A DNA stretch of 32,884 nucleotides from contig JAJPIV010000141.1 in NCBI GenBank assembly GCA_021324595.1, positions 1 through 32,884 on the forward strand, given 5' to 3'. Position 1 is the stretch's first letter; each line of letters opens with the position of its first letter. The notes beneath the pieces were generated by a model. The model saw nothing but the letters and a program-made list of their open reading frames with translations. It made no database searches and was not told the DNA's origin. The translations under genes and the position numbers were made by a program. Of the stretch, positions 1-10,734 are shown piece after piece. This DNA is from Actinomycetota bacterium. Its GTDB lineage: Bacteria; Actinomycetota; Actinomycetes; Streptosporangiales; Streptosporangiaceae.

Positions 1-1598
1 ACTTCACCACGCTCTCCGGGCTGGCCGTCGAGCCGGTCTACGGCCCGCCGGACGGCGCGGTCGTGCCAGGGTTCGAGCGGATCGGCTGGCCGGGGGAGTT
101 CCCGTTCACCCGCGGCCTGTACCCGGCCGGCTACCGGGGGAAGACCTGGACGATCCGGCAGTTCTCCGGGTTCGGCAACGCCCGGCAGACCAACGAGCGG
201 TACAAGATGCTGCTGGCCGTCGGCGGCGGCGGGCTGTCGGTGGCCTTCGACATGCCCACGCTCATGGGGCGTGACTCGGATGACCCCAGGTCGCTGGGAG
301 AGGTCGGCCACTGCGGCGTGGCGATCGACTCGGCCGCCGACATGGACGCGCTCTTCGAGGGGATCCCGCTCGCCGAGATCACCACCTCGATGACGATCAG
401 CGGCCCGGCGGTGCCGGTGTTCTGCATGTACCTCGCGGCCGCGCGGCGCCAGGGCGCCGACATCCGGACGCTGGACGGCACGCTCCAGACCGACATCTTC
501 AAGGAGTACATCGCCCAGAAGGAGTGGCTGTTCCCGCCGCAGCCGCACCTGAGGCTGATCGGCGACCTGATGGAGTTCTGCGCGGCGAACATCCCCGCCT
601 ACAAGCCGCTGTCGGTCTCCGGGTACCACATCCGGGAGGCGGGGGCCACGGCCGCGCAGGAGCTCGCGTTCACCCTCGCCGACGGCTTCGGCTACGTCGA
701 GCTCGGGCTGTCCCGCGGGCTCGACGTGAACGAGTTCGCCCCGGGGCTGTCGTTCTTCTTCGACGCGCACATCGACTTCTTCGAGGAGATCGCCAAGTTC
801 CGGGCCGCGCGGCGGATCTGGGCGCGGTGGCTGCGGGACGCCTACGGGGCGACCGCCGAGCGCGCGCAGTGGCTGCGGTTCCACACCCAGACCGCGGGCG
901 TCTCGCTCACCGCCCAGCAGCCGGCGAACAACGTGGTGCGCACCGCGATCGAGGCGCTCGCCGCCGTGCTCGGCGGGACCAACTCGCTGCACACGAACGC
1001 CCTCGACGAGGTCCTCGCGCTGCCCAGCGAGCAGGCGGCGGAGATCGCCCTGCGGACCCAGCAGGTGATCATGGAGGAGACCGGCGTGGTGAACGTCGCC
1101 GACCCGCTCGGCGGCTCCTGGTACCTTGAGTCCCTCACCGACACGCTGGAGGAGCAGGCGGAGGGGATCTTCGCCGCGATCAAGGCGATGAGCCCCGACG
1201 GGACGATGACCGGCGGCATCCTGCGGGGGATCGAGGACGGCTGGTTCACCAGGGAGATCGCCGAGGCGTCGTTCGCCCACCAGCAGCGGCTGGAGAAGGG
1301 CGAGAAGAAGATCGTCGGCGTCAACTGCCACACCGAGACCGTCGCGCGGCCGGTGGAGATCCTGCGGGTGAGCCACGAGGTGGAGCGGGAGCAGGTGCGC
1401 GCGCTCGCCGCCCGGCGGGCCGCGCGGGACCAGGCGGCGGTGGACGCGGCGCTGAAGGCCATGCTCGCCGCCGCGCGGTCGGGGGAGAACATGATCCCGC
1501 CGATGATCGATGCCGCCATGGCCGAGGCCACCCTCGGCGAGATCTGCGGGGCGCTGCGCGAGGAGTGGGGTGGTTACCGCGAGCCGGCCGCGTTCTGA
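1..1598 (+). CDS. Acyl-CoA mutase large subunit, isobutyryl-CoA mutase-like (5' end outside window)
   Basis: This is the adenosylcobalamin-dependent methylmalonyl-CoA mutase family TIM-barrel subunit, which rearranges the carbon skeleton of an acyl-CoA thioester. The reading frame is open from base 3, and the residues before the GTG at 63 ([13 protein letters not shown]) already match the family, so the true start lies left of the window. Family landmarks are [35 protein letters not shown] and [11 protein letters not shown]. The position equal to Tyr89 of Propionibacterium methylmalonyl-CoA mutase is Phe (162-164). The position equal to Arg207 is Gln (516-518), with exactly the same 118-residue spacing. 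Phe plus Gln is the known isobutyryl-CoA mutase signature. The protein ends after the barrel and has no B12-binding domain, so a separate small subunit is needed; none is encoded in the window. The family is certain; the substrate is inferred from the two residues. Confidence 0.93.
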   Translation, partial: FTTLSGLAVEPVYGPPDGAVVPGFERIGWPGEFPFTRGLYPAGYRGKTWTIRQFSGFGNARQTNERYKMLLAVGGGGLSVAFDMPTLMGRDSDDPRSLGEVGHCGVAIDSAADMDALFEGIPLAEITTSMTISGPAVPVFCMYLAAARRQGADIRTLDGTLQTDIFKEYIAQKEWLFPPQPHLRLIGDLMEFCAANIPAYKPLSVSGYHIREAGATAAQELAFTLADGFGYVELGLSRGLDVNEFAPGLSFFFDAHIDFFEEIAKFRAARRIWARWLRDAYGATAERAQWLRFHTQTAGVSLTAQQPANNVVRTAIEALAAVLGGTNSLHTNALDEVLALPSEQAAEIALRTQQVIMEETGVVNVADPLGGSWYLESLTDTLEEQAEGIFAAIKAMSPDGTMTGGILRGIEDGWFTREIAEASFAHQQRLEKGEKKIVGVNCHTETVARPVEILRVSHEVEREQVRALAARRAARDQAAVDAALKAMLAAARSGENMIPPMIDAAMAEATLGEICGALREEWGGYREPAAF

Positions 1599-1753
1599 GC
1601 CGCCGGCCTGCCGGCCCGGGGGCCGGGACGGGGCCGCGCGGGCGGCCCGGCGGCGCCGGGCGCACCGCCGCCGCGCCGGCCAGCCCGGCCGTGAGCAGCG
1701 GGTCGTGCGTGCTGCGTGCCCGGCCGCCGCGCGGCATGGGGCAGGATGGTGTC

Positions 1754-2719
1754 ATGCAGCAGTCCAGTAACTTCTCCTTGCACGGCGCCGTGGACCTCGG
1801 CGCGCGGCAGGCGGCGGCCAAGCGGCGGCAGGCCTCCGCGGCGGCCGGCGGCGGCTCGCCGTACGTCATCGAGGTGACCGACGCGACCTTCAACTCCGAC
1901 GTCGTCGCCCGCTCGCAGTCCGTGCCGGTGATCGTCGACCTGTGGGCGGAGTGGTGCGGGCCGTGCAAGCAGCTGGGGCCGGTGCTGGAGCGGCTCGCCG
2001 CCGAAGGCGGCGGCTCCTGGGTGCTCGCCAAGGTGGACGTCGATGCCAACCCGCAGATCAGCGCCGCGTTCGGGGTTCAGTCGATCCCGATGGTGGTGGC
2101 GATCGTCGGCGGGCAGCCCGTCAGCGCGTTCCTGGGCGCTCAGCCCGAGCCGCAGGTCAGGCAGTGGATCGGCCAGGTCGTGCAGGCGGCCGGGCAGGCC
2201 GGGGATGGCGCCGCCGCCCAGGGGGGCGCAGGGGCGGCACCGGGGGCGGGCGGCCCGGGCGCTCCAGGTGGCCCGGGCGGGCCGCAGGCCCCGGGCGACC
2301 ACCGGCTGGCCGCCGCGCAGCGCGCCATGGAGATCGGCGACCTGAACGGGGCGGCGAACGCGCTTGAGCAGGTGCTCGCCGACTCGCCCGGCCACCCGGT
2401 CGCGAAGGCGTGGATGGCCCAGGTCGACCTGATCAGGCGGGTCGGGTCGTACGACCGGGCCGCCGTGCTGCGGGCCGCCGAGCGTGACCCGGACGACGCC
2501 CGGGCGCAGGCGCAGGCGGCCGACATCGAGCTGGCCGACGGGCAGGTGGAGGCCGCGTTCGACCGGCTGCTCGGGGTCGTCGCGCGCGCCGCCGGCGAGC
2601 CGAGGGACGCCGCGCGCCGCCACCTGCTCTCCCTCTTCGACCTGGTCTCGCCGCCCGGCATGCAGCCGGACGAGCGGGTCACCAAGGCCCGGGCCAGGCT
2701 GTCCGGCCTGCTGTTCTGA
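1754..2719 (+). CDS. Thioredoxin-domain/TPR co-chaperone, YbbN (CnoX)-like
   Basis: This is a 321-residue cytosolic protein with an N-terminal thioredoxin fold and a C-terminal TPR-like helical region, the architecture of YbbN/CnoX redox co-chaperones. The redox motif WCGPC is present with cysteines at residues 68 and 71, followed by the cis-proline segment QSIPMVV. A Gly/Pro/Ala-rich linker (about residues 153-183) joins the thioredoxin part to the helical part, which begins near HRLAAAQRAMEIGDLNGAA. The start at 1754 is chosen because the opening NFSLHGAVDLGARQAAAKR is conserved in actinobacterial homologues; the open frame further upstream is low-complexity. No Shine-Dalgarno is seen; a weak -10-like box (CAGGAT, 1742-1747) lies 6 nt before the ATG. 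The 155-bp gap to the mutase gene suggests an independent unit. A plain thioredoxin is unlikely because of the length. Confidence 0.93.
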   Translation: MQQSSNFSLHGAVDLGARQAAAKRRQASAAAGGGSPYVIEVTDATFNSDVVARSQSVPVIVDLWAEWCGPCKQLGPVLERLAAEGGGSWVLAKVDVDANPQISAAFGVQSIPMVVAIVGGQPVSAFLGAQPEPQVRQWIGQVVQAAGQAGDGAAAQGGAGAAPGAGGPGAPGGPGGPQAPGDHRLAAAQRAMEIGDLNGAANALEQVLADSPGHPVAKAWMAQVDLIRRVGSYDRAAVLRAAERDPDDARAQAQAADIELADGQVEAAFDRLLGVVARAAGEPRDAARRHLLSLFDLVSPPGMQPDERVTKARARLSGLLF

Positions 2720-2768
2720 CCGGCTGCCGGGCCGGAATGCCGGGCGGGGGCTGGGGCATCATGGTGAC

Positions 2769-3344
2769 ATGCAGGAGCAATCCCGCGCCGGCCAGCTGCT
2801 CGCCGCCACTCCGCTGCTCGGCGATGCCAACTTCCGGCGCACGATCGTCCTGATCGTCGAGGACGAGCCGGAGGAGGGCACCCTCGGCGTCGTGCTGAAC
2901 CGGCCGAGCACCATCCCGGTGCGGCAGGTCCTGGAGCCGTGGACGCCGCTGGTGACCGGGCCGCCGGTGCTGTTCCACGGCGGCCCGGTCGCGCCGGAGA
3001 GCGCGCTCGCGCTGGCCGTCCCGGCCGGCCAGGACGAGCCGGTCGGCTGGCGGTCCCTGGCCGGGTCCACGCTGATGTCCCGGGTCGGCCTGGTCGACCT
3101 CGGCGCGCCGCCCGAGCTGCTGGCCGGCGAGCTGGCCTCGATGCGGGTCTTCGCCGGCTACGCGGGCTGGGGCCCGGGCCAGCTCGACTCCGAGATCGCC
3201 GCCGGCGCCTGGCTGGTGCTGGACGCCGTGCCCGAGGACGCGTTCGCCGCCGAGCCCGAGCGCCTCTACCGCGCGGTGCTGCGCCGCCAGGGCGGTGAGA
3301 CCGCGCTGCTGTCCACCTACCCGGACGACCCCGTGCTGAACTGA
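2769..3344 (+). CDS. YqgE/AlgH family protein
   Basis: This 191-residue cytosolic protein belongs to the YqgE/AlgH (DUF179) family, whose biochemical role is not settled. Family landmarks are GQLLAATPLLGDANFRRTI, the GTLGVVLNRPS block, FHGGPV near residue 75, and the motif FAGYAGWGPGQLDSEI. Full length for the family. The ATG at 2769 is the only in-frame start consistent with the conserved N-terminus. A -10-like CATCAT (2757-2762) lies 6 nt upstream and there is no clear Shine-Dalgarno. It sits 49 bp after the YbbN-like gene and upstream of DUF3039 on the same strand, a neighbourhood common in actinomycetes. Confidence 0.95.
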   Translation: MQEQSRAGQLLAATPLLGDANFRRTIVLIVEDEPEEGTLGVVLNRPSTIPVRQVLEPWTPLVTGPPVLFHGGPVAPESALALAVPAGQDEPVGWRSLAGSTLMSRVGLVDLGAPPELLAGELASMRVFAGYAGWGPGQLDSEIAAGAWLVLDAVPEDAFAAEPERLYRAVLRRQGGETALLSTYPDDPVLN

Positions 3345-3413
3345 GCCGGGCCCGGCCGCGGGCGGCCCCGCGGGCCCGGCCGCGGCCGGCGGCCGGCCGC
3401 TCGCGCGCTCGCG

Positions 3414-3419
3414 TAAGCT
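3414..3419 (+). promoter_or_regulatory. -10 box for leaderless DUF3039 transcript
   Basis: TAAGCT fits the actinobacterial TANNNT -10 consensus and lies exactly 7 nt before the GTG at 3427, the spacing expected if transcription starts at the start codon. The 7-nt spacer GGAGGAC also resembles a Shine-Dalgarno, but would not be transcribed in a leaderless mRNA. Inferred from sequence alone. Confidence 0.5.
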
Positions 3420-3426
3420 GGAGGAC

Positions 3427-3672
3427 GTGACTGAGGCACTGCCCCGCGGCGGCACCCGGCTCGATCCCGGCACCAGGCCACAGGTTTCGGCCGGCGACGG
3501 CGACCACGAGCGTTTCGCGCATTACGTTCTCAAGGACGAGATCGTCGGCAGCGCGGTGAACGGCACCCCGGTCGTCGCGCTGTGCGGCAAGGTCTGGGTG
3601 CCCAGCCGGGACCCGCAGCGGTACCCCGTCTGCCCGGAGTGCCAGGAGATCTACGAGTCGCTGGAGGACTGA
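3427..3672 (+). CDS. DUF3039 family protein
   Basis: This 81-residue protein matches the actinobacterial DUF3039 family. It has the conserved core HERFAHYVLKDEIVGSAVNG and a small putative zinc-binding pair, CGK near residue 53 and CPECQ near residue 70. The function is unknown in the family; the cysteine pairs suggest a zinc-ribbon structural role. It starts with GTG at 3427, preceded by GGAGGAC and a TAAGCT box. Its last 22 bp overlap the 3' end of the convergent nicotinamidase gene. Confidence 0.92.
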   Translation: MTEALPRGGTRLDPGTRPQVSAGDGDHERFAHYVLKDEIVGSAVNGTPVVALCGKVWVPSRDPQRYPVCPECQEIYESLED

Positions 3673-4250
3673 CCGGAGCCGGCGGGCTGGCCGGCCAGGT
3701 CCACCCCGGCCGCGCGCATCTCCCGGACGGCCGCGTCGGTCGTGGCCGGCGAGACGCCGGCGGTGAGGTCCAGCAGGACCCGCGCCCCGAACCCCTCCCT
3801 GACCGCGTCCAGGGCGGTCGCCTTCACGCAGTGATCCGTGGCGATCCCGGCGATGTCCACGCTGGTGACGCCGCGCTCGCGCAGCCAGCCGGCGAGCGCC
3901 TGGCCGCCGGGGCTGACCCCTTCGAAGCCGCTGTAGGCGGCCTGGTGCTCGCCCTTGCGGAAGACCTCCTCCACCCGGCTGGTGTCCAGGTCCGGGTGGA
4001 ACAGCGCGCCGGCGGTGCCGGCCACGCAGTGCGGCGGCCAGCTGTCCACGTAGTCGGGATGGTCGGAGAAGTGCGCCCCGGGGTCGACGTGGTGGTCCTG
4101 GGTGGCGGCCACGTGCGCGTAGCCAGCCGCCTCCGGGCTGGACAGGTAGGCGCTGATCGCGGCGGCGACCCGGGCCCCGCCGGCCACGGCGAGCGAGCCG
4201 CCCTCGCAGAAGTCGTTCTGCACGTCCACGATGAGCAGGGCACGGGACAT
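3651..4250 (-). CDS. pncA: Nicotinamidase
   Basis: Isochorismatase-fold amidohydrolase of 199 residues that converts nicotinamide to nicotinate in NAD salvage; it is also the enzyme that activates pyrazinamide in mycobacteria. The catalytic triad is visible as Asp9 (IVDVQNDF), Lys99 (FRKGEHQ) and Cys141 (ATDHCVKAT). The metal ligands Asp52, His54, His60 and His74 have the same relative spacing as Asp49, His51, His57 and His71 of the Mycobacterium tuberculosis enzyme. It starts with ATG 9 bp after the stop of pncB on the same strand, so the two genes form a pncB-pncA operon supplying successive steps of the Preiss-Handler route. Confidence 0.97.
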   Translation of the reverse strand: MSRALLIVDVQNDFCEGGSLAVAGGARVAAAISAYLSSPEAAGYAHVAATQDHHVDPGAHFSDHPDYVDSWPPHCVAGTAGALFHPDLDTSRVEEVFRKGEHQAAYSGFEGVSPGGQALAGWLRERGVTSVDIAGIATDHCVKATALDAVREGFGARVLLDLTAGVSPATTDAAVREMRAAGVDLAGQPAGSGQSSSDS

Positions 4251-4259
4251 GCCCCGAGA

Positions 4260-5633
4260 CTACCTCCCGGGGTGATCCTCGGGCTCGAACAGCGTCGGGA
4301 TGGCCGGGTCGCCGTGGGACAGGCGCAGCGCGCCGGCGGGCAGCTCGGCGATCGCCGCGCGGTGCCGCTCCCGCGCGGCGGCGAGCGGCTCGTCGCCGAC
4401 GATCTCGCCATCGCGCACCAGCTCGCGCAGCAGGGGGCGCTCGGACGGGCCCGGGCGGACCGGGACGCCGCTGACCACCTCGGCGATCGCGGTGCCGGAG
4501 GCGTCGAGCCGGCGCGCCGCCCACTTGCGCCCGCCCCGGCTCGGCTTGCCGACCGAGCGCTTGGCGACCGGCAGCAGCGGCCACGGCCCGCCGGGGCCGT
4601 GGCCGGCCGCCCGGGCGACCAGCTTGTAGACGAGCGACGCGGTGGCCGCCCCCGATCCGGTGACCAGCGAGGTCCCGACCCCGTAGGCGTCCCCGGGCGC
4701 CGACGCCAGGCTGGCGATCGAGTACTCGTCCAGGTCGCTGGTGATGACGATCCTGGTCTTGGCCGCGCCGAGCGAGTCGAGCAGCGCCCGCACCTGGCCC
4801 GCGGTCACCAGCAGGTCCCCGCTGTCGATCCGGACCGCGCCCAGCCCGGGGCCGGCCAGCTCGACGCCGGCGCGCACCGCGTCCGCCACGTCGAAGGTGT
4901 CCACCAGCAGCGTGGTGCCGGCGCCGAGGGCGTCGATCTGGGCGGTGAACGCCTGGCGCTCGTCGTCGTGGATCAGGGTGAAGGCATGCGCGCTTGTGCC
5001 GGCCGTGGGGATGCCGTACCGGCGCCCGGCCTCCAGGTTCGAGGTGCTGGCGAAGCCGGCGATGTAGGCGGCGCGCGCCGCCGCGACCGCGGCGACCTCG
5101 TGGGTCCGGCGGCTGCCCATCTCGATCAGGGGCCGCCCCGCCGCCGCGTTCACCATCCTGGAGGCCGCGGAGGCGATCGCGCTGTCATGGTTGAGCACCG
5201 ACAGGGCGAGCGTCTCCAGCAGGACCGCCTCGCCGAACGTGGACTCGACCACCAGGACCGGCGAGCCGGGGAAGAAGCACTCTCCCTCCCCGTAGCCCCA
5301 GATGTTCCCGCTGAACCGGTAGCCCGCCAGGTACCCGGCCGTCACCTCGTCGACGATCCCCTGCTCGAGCAGGAAGGCGATCTCGCCGTCGCCGAAGGTG
5401 AACCGCCGCAGCGCGTCGAGGAAGCGGCCGGTCCCCGCCGCCACGGCGTAGCGGCGCCCCGGCGGCAGCTGGCGGGCGAAGACCTCGAACACGGCGCGGC
5501 GGTGCGCGGCGCCGCTGCGCAGGGCGGCCCGGAGCATGGTCAGCTCGTAGTGGTCGGTCAGCAGGCCGGTGCCGCCCCCGGCCGCATCCGCGGGGGAGCC
5601 GGCCGCGCGGGCGCTCCCGGCGTCTGTGCTCAC
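4260..5633 (-). CDS. pncB: Nicotinate phosphoribosyltransferase
   Basis: This 457-residue cytosolic enzyme converts nicotinate and PRPP to nicotinate mononucleotide, with ATP hydrolysis. Landmarks are LLTDHYELTML near the N-terminus, YLAGYRFSGNIWGYGEGE, the SRRTHE segment, STSNLEAGRRYGIPTAGT, the phosphate-binding VRIDSGDL and VITSDLDEYSI, and GVGTSLVTG. Length is normal for the family. The GTG start at 5633 has no Shine-Dalgarno but lies 6 nt after a TAGGCT -10 box, so a leaderless mRNA is likely. It is divergent from clpS (88-bp gap), as in mycobacteria. Confidence 0.97.
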   Translation of the reverse strand: MSTDAGSARAAGSPADAAGGGTGLLTDHYELTMLRAALRSGAAHRRAVFEVFARQLPPGRRYAVAAGTGRFLDALRRFTFGDGEIAFLLEQGIVDEVTAGYLAGYRFSGNIWGYGEGECFFPGSPVLVVESTFGEAVLLETLALSVLNHDSAIASAASRMVNAAAGRPLIEMGSRRTHEVAAVAAARAAYIAGFASTSNLEAGRRYGIPTAGTSAHAFTLIHDDERQAFTAQIDALGAGTTLLVDTFDVADAVRAGVELAGPGLGAVRIDSGDLLVTAGQVRALLDSLGAAKTRIVITSDLDEYSIASLASAPGDAYGVGTSLVTGSGAATASLVYKLVARAAGHGPGGPWPLLPVAKRSVGKPSRGGRKWAARRLDASGTAIAEVVSGVPVRPGPSERPLLRELVRDGEIVGDEPLAAARERHRAAIAELPAGALRLSHGDPAIPTLFEPEDHPGR

Positions 5634-5639
5634 GGGGGA

Positions 5640-5645
5640 AGCCTA
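5640..5645 (-). promoter_or_regulatory. -10 box for leaderless pncB transcript
   Basis: On the minus strand TAGGCT is separated by 6 nt from the GTG start of pncB. It fits TANNNT and the leaderless spacing, and the gene has no Shine-Dalgarno. Confidence 0.45.
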
Positions 5646-5721
5646 CGGACCGGCCGCGGGGTGTGATGGTCCGGGCCGTCCCGGGGGAGTGGGAAACTAG
5701 GGCGGAGGGAGGTGGCGTCCA

Positions 5722-6012
5722 GTGAGCGTCGCGCCAGTGGAGCTTGACCAGCCGGAGACCGGCGAGCGCACCGACATCGACCGGCCCTGGCTCACGATCG
5801 TCTGGAACGACCCGGTGAACCTCATGACCTACGTGACCTACGTGTTCCAGCGGGTGTTCGGCTACCCGCGGGCCAAGGCCGAGAAGCTGATGCTCGACGT
5901 CCATCACAAGGGCAAGGCCGTCGTCGCGGCCGGCGCGCGGGAGGCCATGGAGCGCAACGCCGAGACCCTGCACGGCTACGGGCTGTGGGCCACGGTCAGC
6001 CAGGACGCGTGA
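5722..6012 (+). CDS. clpS: ATP-dependent Clp protease adaptor ClpS
   Basis: This 96-residue adaptor delivers N-degron substrates to ClpC/ClpA-ClpP. The N-degron pocket is recognisable: [19 protein letters not shown] with the conserved Asn-Asp-Pro, and the later [12 protein letters not shown] segment with the conserved His. The start is GTG at 5722, preceded by the good Shine-Dalgarno GGAGGGAGG about 7 nt upstream. It is followed by DUF2017 after 7 bp, so the two are co-transcribed; the same pair is adjacent in mycobacteria. Confidence 0.96.
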   Translation: MSVAPVELDQPETGERTDIDRPWLTIVWNDPVNLMTYVTYVFQRVFGYPRAKAEKLMLDVHHKGKAVVAAGAREAMERNAETLHGYGLWATVSQDA

Positions 6013-6019
6013 GCCGGCG

Positions 6020-6559
6020 ATGGCGGGGTTCCGCGCGACGTCCGGCGGGGTGAGCGCCCGGTTCGCCAAGCCGGAGGCCGCGGTCATCCGCGACCTGGTC
6101 CAGCAGGTGATCGAGCTGGTCGGCCCGGCCGTCCCGGCCTTCGCGGCCGACGAGCTCGACGCGATCGTGGGCATGCCCGGGCCGGAGCAGGATGCGCCGG
6201 GGGACCCGGCGCTGGCCCGGCTGCTGCCCGACGCCTACCGGGACGACCCGGAGGCGGCCAGGGAGTTCCGCCGGTTCACCGAGCCCGGCCTGCGCTCGGC
6301 GAAGGTGGCCGCGGCCCGGACGCTGCTGGCGACCCTGCCGCCCGAGGGGGGCAGGGTCAGGCTCACCCGGGACGAGGCCGAGGCGTGGCTGCGATCCCTC
6401 AACGACGTGCGGCTGGCGCTGGGCGTCCGCCTCGGGATCACCAGCGAGGACGACGACCTGTACGGCCGGGTGCCGCGCGACGACCCGCGGCGCATCCACG
6501 TCGACGTCTACCACTGGCTGTCCTACCTGCAGGACAGCCTGGTCACCGCGCTGTCCTAG
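6020..6559 (+). CDS. DUF2017 family protein
   Basis: This 179-residue soluble protein corresponds to the actinobacterial DUF2017 family (Rv1332-like), always found beside clpS. Conserved segments seen are EAAVIRDLVQQVIELV near residue 19, LLPDAYRDDPEAAREFRRFT in the middle, and the C-terminal WLRSLNDVRLALGVRLGI followed by the acidic DDL stretch. No enzymatic motif is visible. It starts 7 bp after clpS and shares its operon; a functional tie to ClpS is inferred from this constant pairing only. Confidence 0.9.
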   Translation: MAGFRATSGGVSARFAKPEAAVIRDLVQQVIELVGPAVPAFAADELDAIVGMPGPEQDAPGDPALARLLPDAYRDDPEAAREFRRFTEPGLRSAKVAAARTLLATLPPEGGRVRLTRDEAEAWLRSLNDVRLALGVRLGITSEDDDLYGRVPRDDPRRIHVDVYHWLSYLQDSLVTALS

Positions 6560-6567
6560 CGGGCGGC

Positions 6568-6573
6568 TACGAT
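6568..6573 (+). promoter_or_regulatory. -10 box for leaderless M67 peptidase transcript
   Basis: TACGAT matches TANNNT and ends 7 nt before the ATG at 6581. There is no Shine-Dalgarno before that ATG, which fits a leaderless message starting at the start codon. Confidence 0.5.
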
Positions 6574-6580
6574 CGCGCCC

Positions 6581-7030
6581 ATGCTGACGATCGCGCGCTC
6601 CCTGCTGGACCAGGTGATCGCCCACGCCCGGGCGGACCACCCGGACGAGGCCTGCGGCGTGATCGCCGGGCCCGCCGGCTCGGACCGGCCCGAGCGGGTC
6701 ATCCCGATGACCAACGCCGAGCGCTCGCCGACCTTCTACCGGTTCGACTCGATGGAGCAGCTGCGGGTCTGGCGGGAGATGGACGACCGGGGCGAGGAGC
6801 CGGTGGTGATCTACCACTCGCACACGGCCACGCCGGCCTACCCGTCGCGGACCGACGTCTCCTACGCCATGGAGCCGGGCGCGCACTACCTGCTGGTCTC
6901 CACCAGGGACCCGGGCCGGGCCGAGGTCCGCTCGTTCCGCATCGCGGACGGGGCGGTCACCGAGGAGGACGTCGTGGTGAGCGACGGGGAGGGCGGAGGG
7001 CGGCCGGCGGCGCGGGCCGCGCTGCGATGA
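6581..7030 (+). CDS. M67 (JAMM/MPN) metallopeptidase, Mec-like
   Basis: This 149-residue zinc metallopeptidase of the JAMM family is equivalent in position to Mec of M. tuberculosis (Rv1334), which releases cysteine from the CysO-cysteine adduct. The JAMM signature is complete: Glu23 (DEACGVIAG) and His79-Ser-His81 with Ser89 and Asp92 (YHSHTATPAYPSRTD). It is followed by cysO and cysM, so its substrate is very likely the C-terminus of that sulfur carrier. The 139-bp gap to cysO suggests cysO may have its own start site. The C-terminal 20 residues are Gly/Ala/Arg-rich and poorly conserved. Confidence 0.93.
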   Translation: MLTIARSLLDQVIAHARADHPDEACGVIAGPAGSDRPERVIPMTNAERSPTFYRFDSMEQLRVWREMDDRGEEPVVIYHSHTATPAYPSRTDVSYAMEPGAHYLLVSTRDPGRAEVRSFRIADGAVTEEDVVVSDGEGGGRPAARAALR

Positions 7031-7169
7031 CGGGCCGTGCTGGAATGATCGGCCGCCCGCGCTAGTTGACGCCATCGGCGATCGCCGGCGGGCGGGCGCG
7101 GGCATGCGCGCCCCGGCCCGGGCAGGCGCTCGCCCGACCAGGCACCCGAGACCGACTGGAGTGTGATCG

Positions 7170-7448
7170 ATGGCCATCGAGGTCCGAATCCCGACGATCC
7201 TGCGCACGTTCACCGGCGGCGCGAAGTCGGTGGAGGGCTCGGGCGGGACGCTCGACGAGCTGATCGCCGACCTCGACTCGCGCTACGCCGGGATCCGGGA
7301 CCGCCTGGTCGACGGCTCGGGGCTGCGCCGGTTCGTGAACGTGTACCTCAACGACGAGGACGTCCGGTTCCTCGGCGGCCTCGAGGCGCCGGTCCGGGAC
7401 GGCGACACGGTCACCGTCCTGCCCGCCGTCGCGGGAGGGTCGCGCTGA
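7170..7448 (+). CDS. cysO: Sulfur carrier protein CysO (MoaD/ThiS family)
   Basis: This 92-residue ubiquitin-like sulfur carrier, once charged as a C-terminal thiocarboxylate, donates sulfur to CysM for cysteine synthesis. Conserved CysO segments are MAIEVRIPTILRTFTGG, FVNVYLNDEDVRFL and the C-terminal VTVLPAVAGG. Unlike the mycobacterial protein, which ends at Gly-Gly, this one continues with Ser-Arg before the stop (7440-7448). The two residues would have to be trimmed before the carrier can be activated. The Shine-Dalgarno GGAGTG lies 7-12 nt before the ATG. The order M67 - cysO - cysM supports the assignment. Confidence 0.95.
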   Translation: MAIEVRIPTILRTFTGGAKSVEGSGGTLDELIADLDSRYAGIRDRLVDGSGLRRFVNVYLNDEDVRFLGGLEAPVRDGDTVTVLPAVAGGSR

Positions 7449-9356
<1,908 letters not shown>

Positions 9357-9373
<17 letters not shown>

Positions 9374-10643
9374 TCCGCCAGACCAGAGCGGCCCCCGCGG
9401 CGGCGGCCACCGCCGTGCAGGCGTACAGCGCCGGGTAGCCGCCGATCGTCACGATGAGGGCGGAGATCAGGCCGCCGACCGCGGCCGGGCCGGCGATCGC
9501 GATGTTGATCAGCCCGAGGTCCTTGCCGCGGTCGGCGGCCCTGGGCAGCACCTGGGTGATCAGCGCCTGGTCCACGGCGAGGTAGGCGCCGAACCCGCTG
9601 CCGAACAAGAACGCGGCGACGACCACCGACGGCCACGTCTCGACGAAGGTCAGCAGCACCGCGGCGAGCCCCATGAGCGCGCCGGAGATCGTGACGATCG
9701 GCTTGCGCCTGCCCATCCGGTCCGACGCCCGGCCGCCGGCGACGGCGGTGATCACCACGCACGCCGTGTAGATCAGGATCAGCGTCGCGACGTGCGTGGT
9801 CGCCGCCGCCGTGCCGTAGCCGAGCCGGTCGCGCAGGAAGTAGAACAGGTACAGCGTGCCCATGGAGATCGCCAGCGAGGCGAGGAACCGGGTGATCCAC
9901 GCCCAGCCGAAGTCCGGGTAGGCGCGCAGGTCTACCCGGAACGCCGCGAGCAGCTGCCGGGCCGAGAACGGCTCCCGGTGCCCGGGCTCCAGCGGGTGGT
10001 CGAGCGTGGCCAGCACGAACGGGAGCGCGAAGGCCACCATGCACGCCGCGAGCAGCAGGTAGCTGGCGGTGGAGCCGCGGAACACCCGGGCGACGATCTC
10101 GACGCCGGCGACCAGGCCGAGCGCCTGCGGCAGGCCGGCCCAGCCGGCCACGGTGGCGCGCTGGCTCACCGGCACGTGGTCGGGGATGGCGGCCGACAGG
10201 CTCGCGTACTCGCCGTTCTGGAACAGGCTGAACAGCGCCCACAGGGCGAGGACCCCGAACACGGTGCCCTGGACCGCGAGCAGGGCCAGGCACAGGCCGC
10301 CCAGCAGCGCCATGCCGAGCGTCCACCGGTGGCGGCGCCCGCGGAGCCGGCCGATCGCCCAGGCCTGCGTGGTCCGGTCGGACAGGGCGCCGACGAGCGG
10401 GGTGGCGATGATCGCGGCGAGGGCGCCGAGCGCGTGCACCAGCCCGAGCACGAGGAACCGCTGCCCGTGGGCGATGTGCTGCACCTGGCTGGGCAGCAGC
10501 ACCTGGAGCGGGGTGAGCGAGGCCATCCACAGGCCGATGCTGCCCAGGCCGAGCGCGGCGACCCACCGCCTGGTCACCGGGGCGGTCGGCTCGGCCAGAG
10601 CCCGCTGCGCCAGCGGCGCCCGCTCGCTCACCTGGCCGGCCAC
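9357..10643 (-). CDS. MFS transporter (tandem paralogue 1)
   Basis: This 428-residue major facilitator with about 12 predicted membrane helices is a probable proton-coupled exporter or uptake carrier of unknown substrate. The first cytoplasmic-loop motif is seen as GALSDRTT followed by GRRHRW, and its repeat in the second half as GRASDRMGRRKP. The segment FGAYLAVDQALITQVLPRA is identical or nearly so in the neighbouring transporter. Start GTG at 10643; GTG at 10631 is possible. It follows its paralogue by 91 bp on the same strand, so the two are probably co-transcribed. Similarity along the full length shows a tandem duplication. Confidence 0.92.
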
Positions 10644-10734
10644 CGGCCCCTAGGTCCGGCCGCCCGGCGGCCGCCCGGCCCCGGGACGATCACGGCGCCT
10701 GCCGGGCGCGCCGGGCGGATGCCGGGGGCGGGAG

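Noticed and set aside
2140-4584. Very long open frame on the minus strand (over 800 codons)
   Set aside because: It is antisense to YbbN, YqgE, DUF3039 and in another frame of pncA/pncB. Its product is Arg/Ala/Pro/Gly-rich with no domain; such frames arise because GC-rich DNA has few stop codons.
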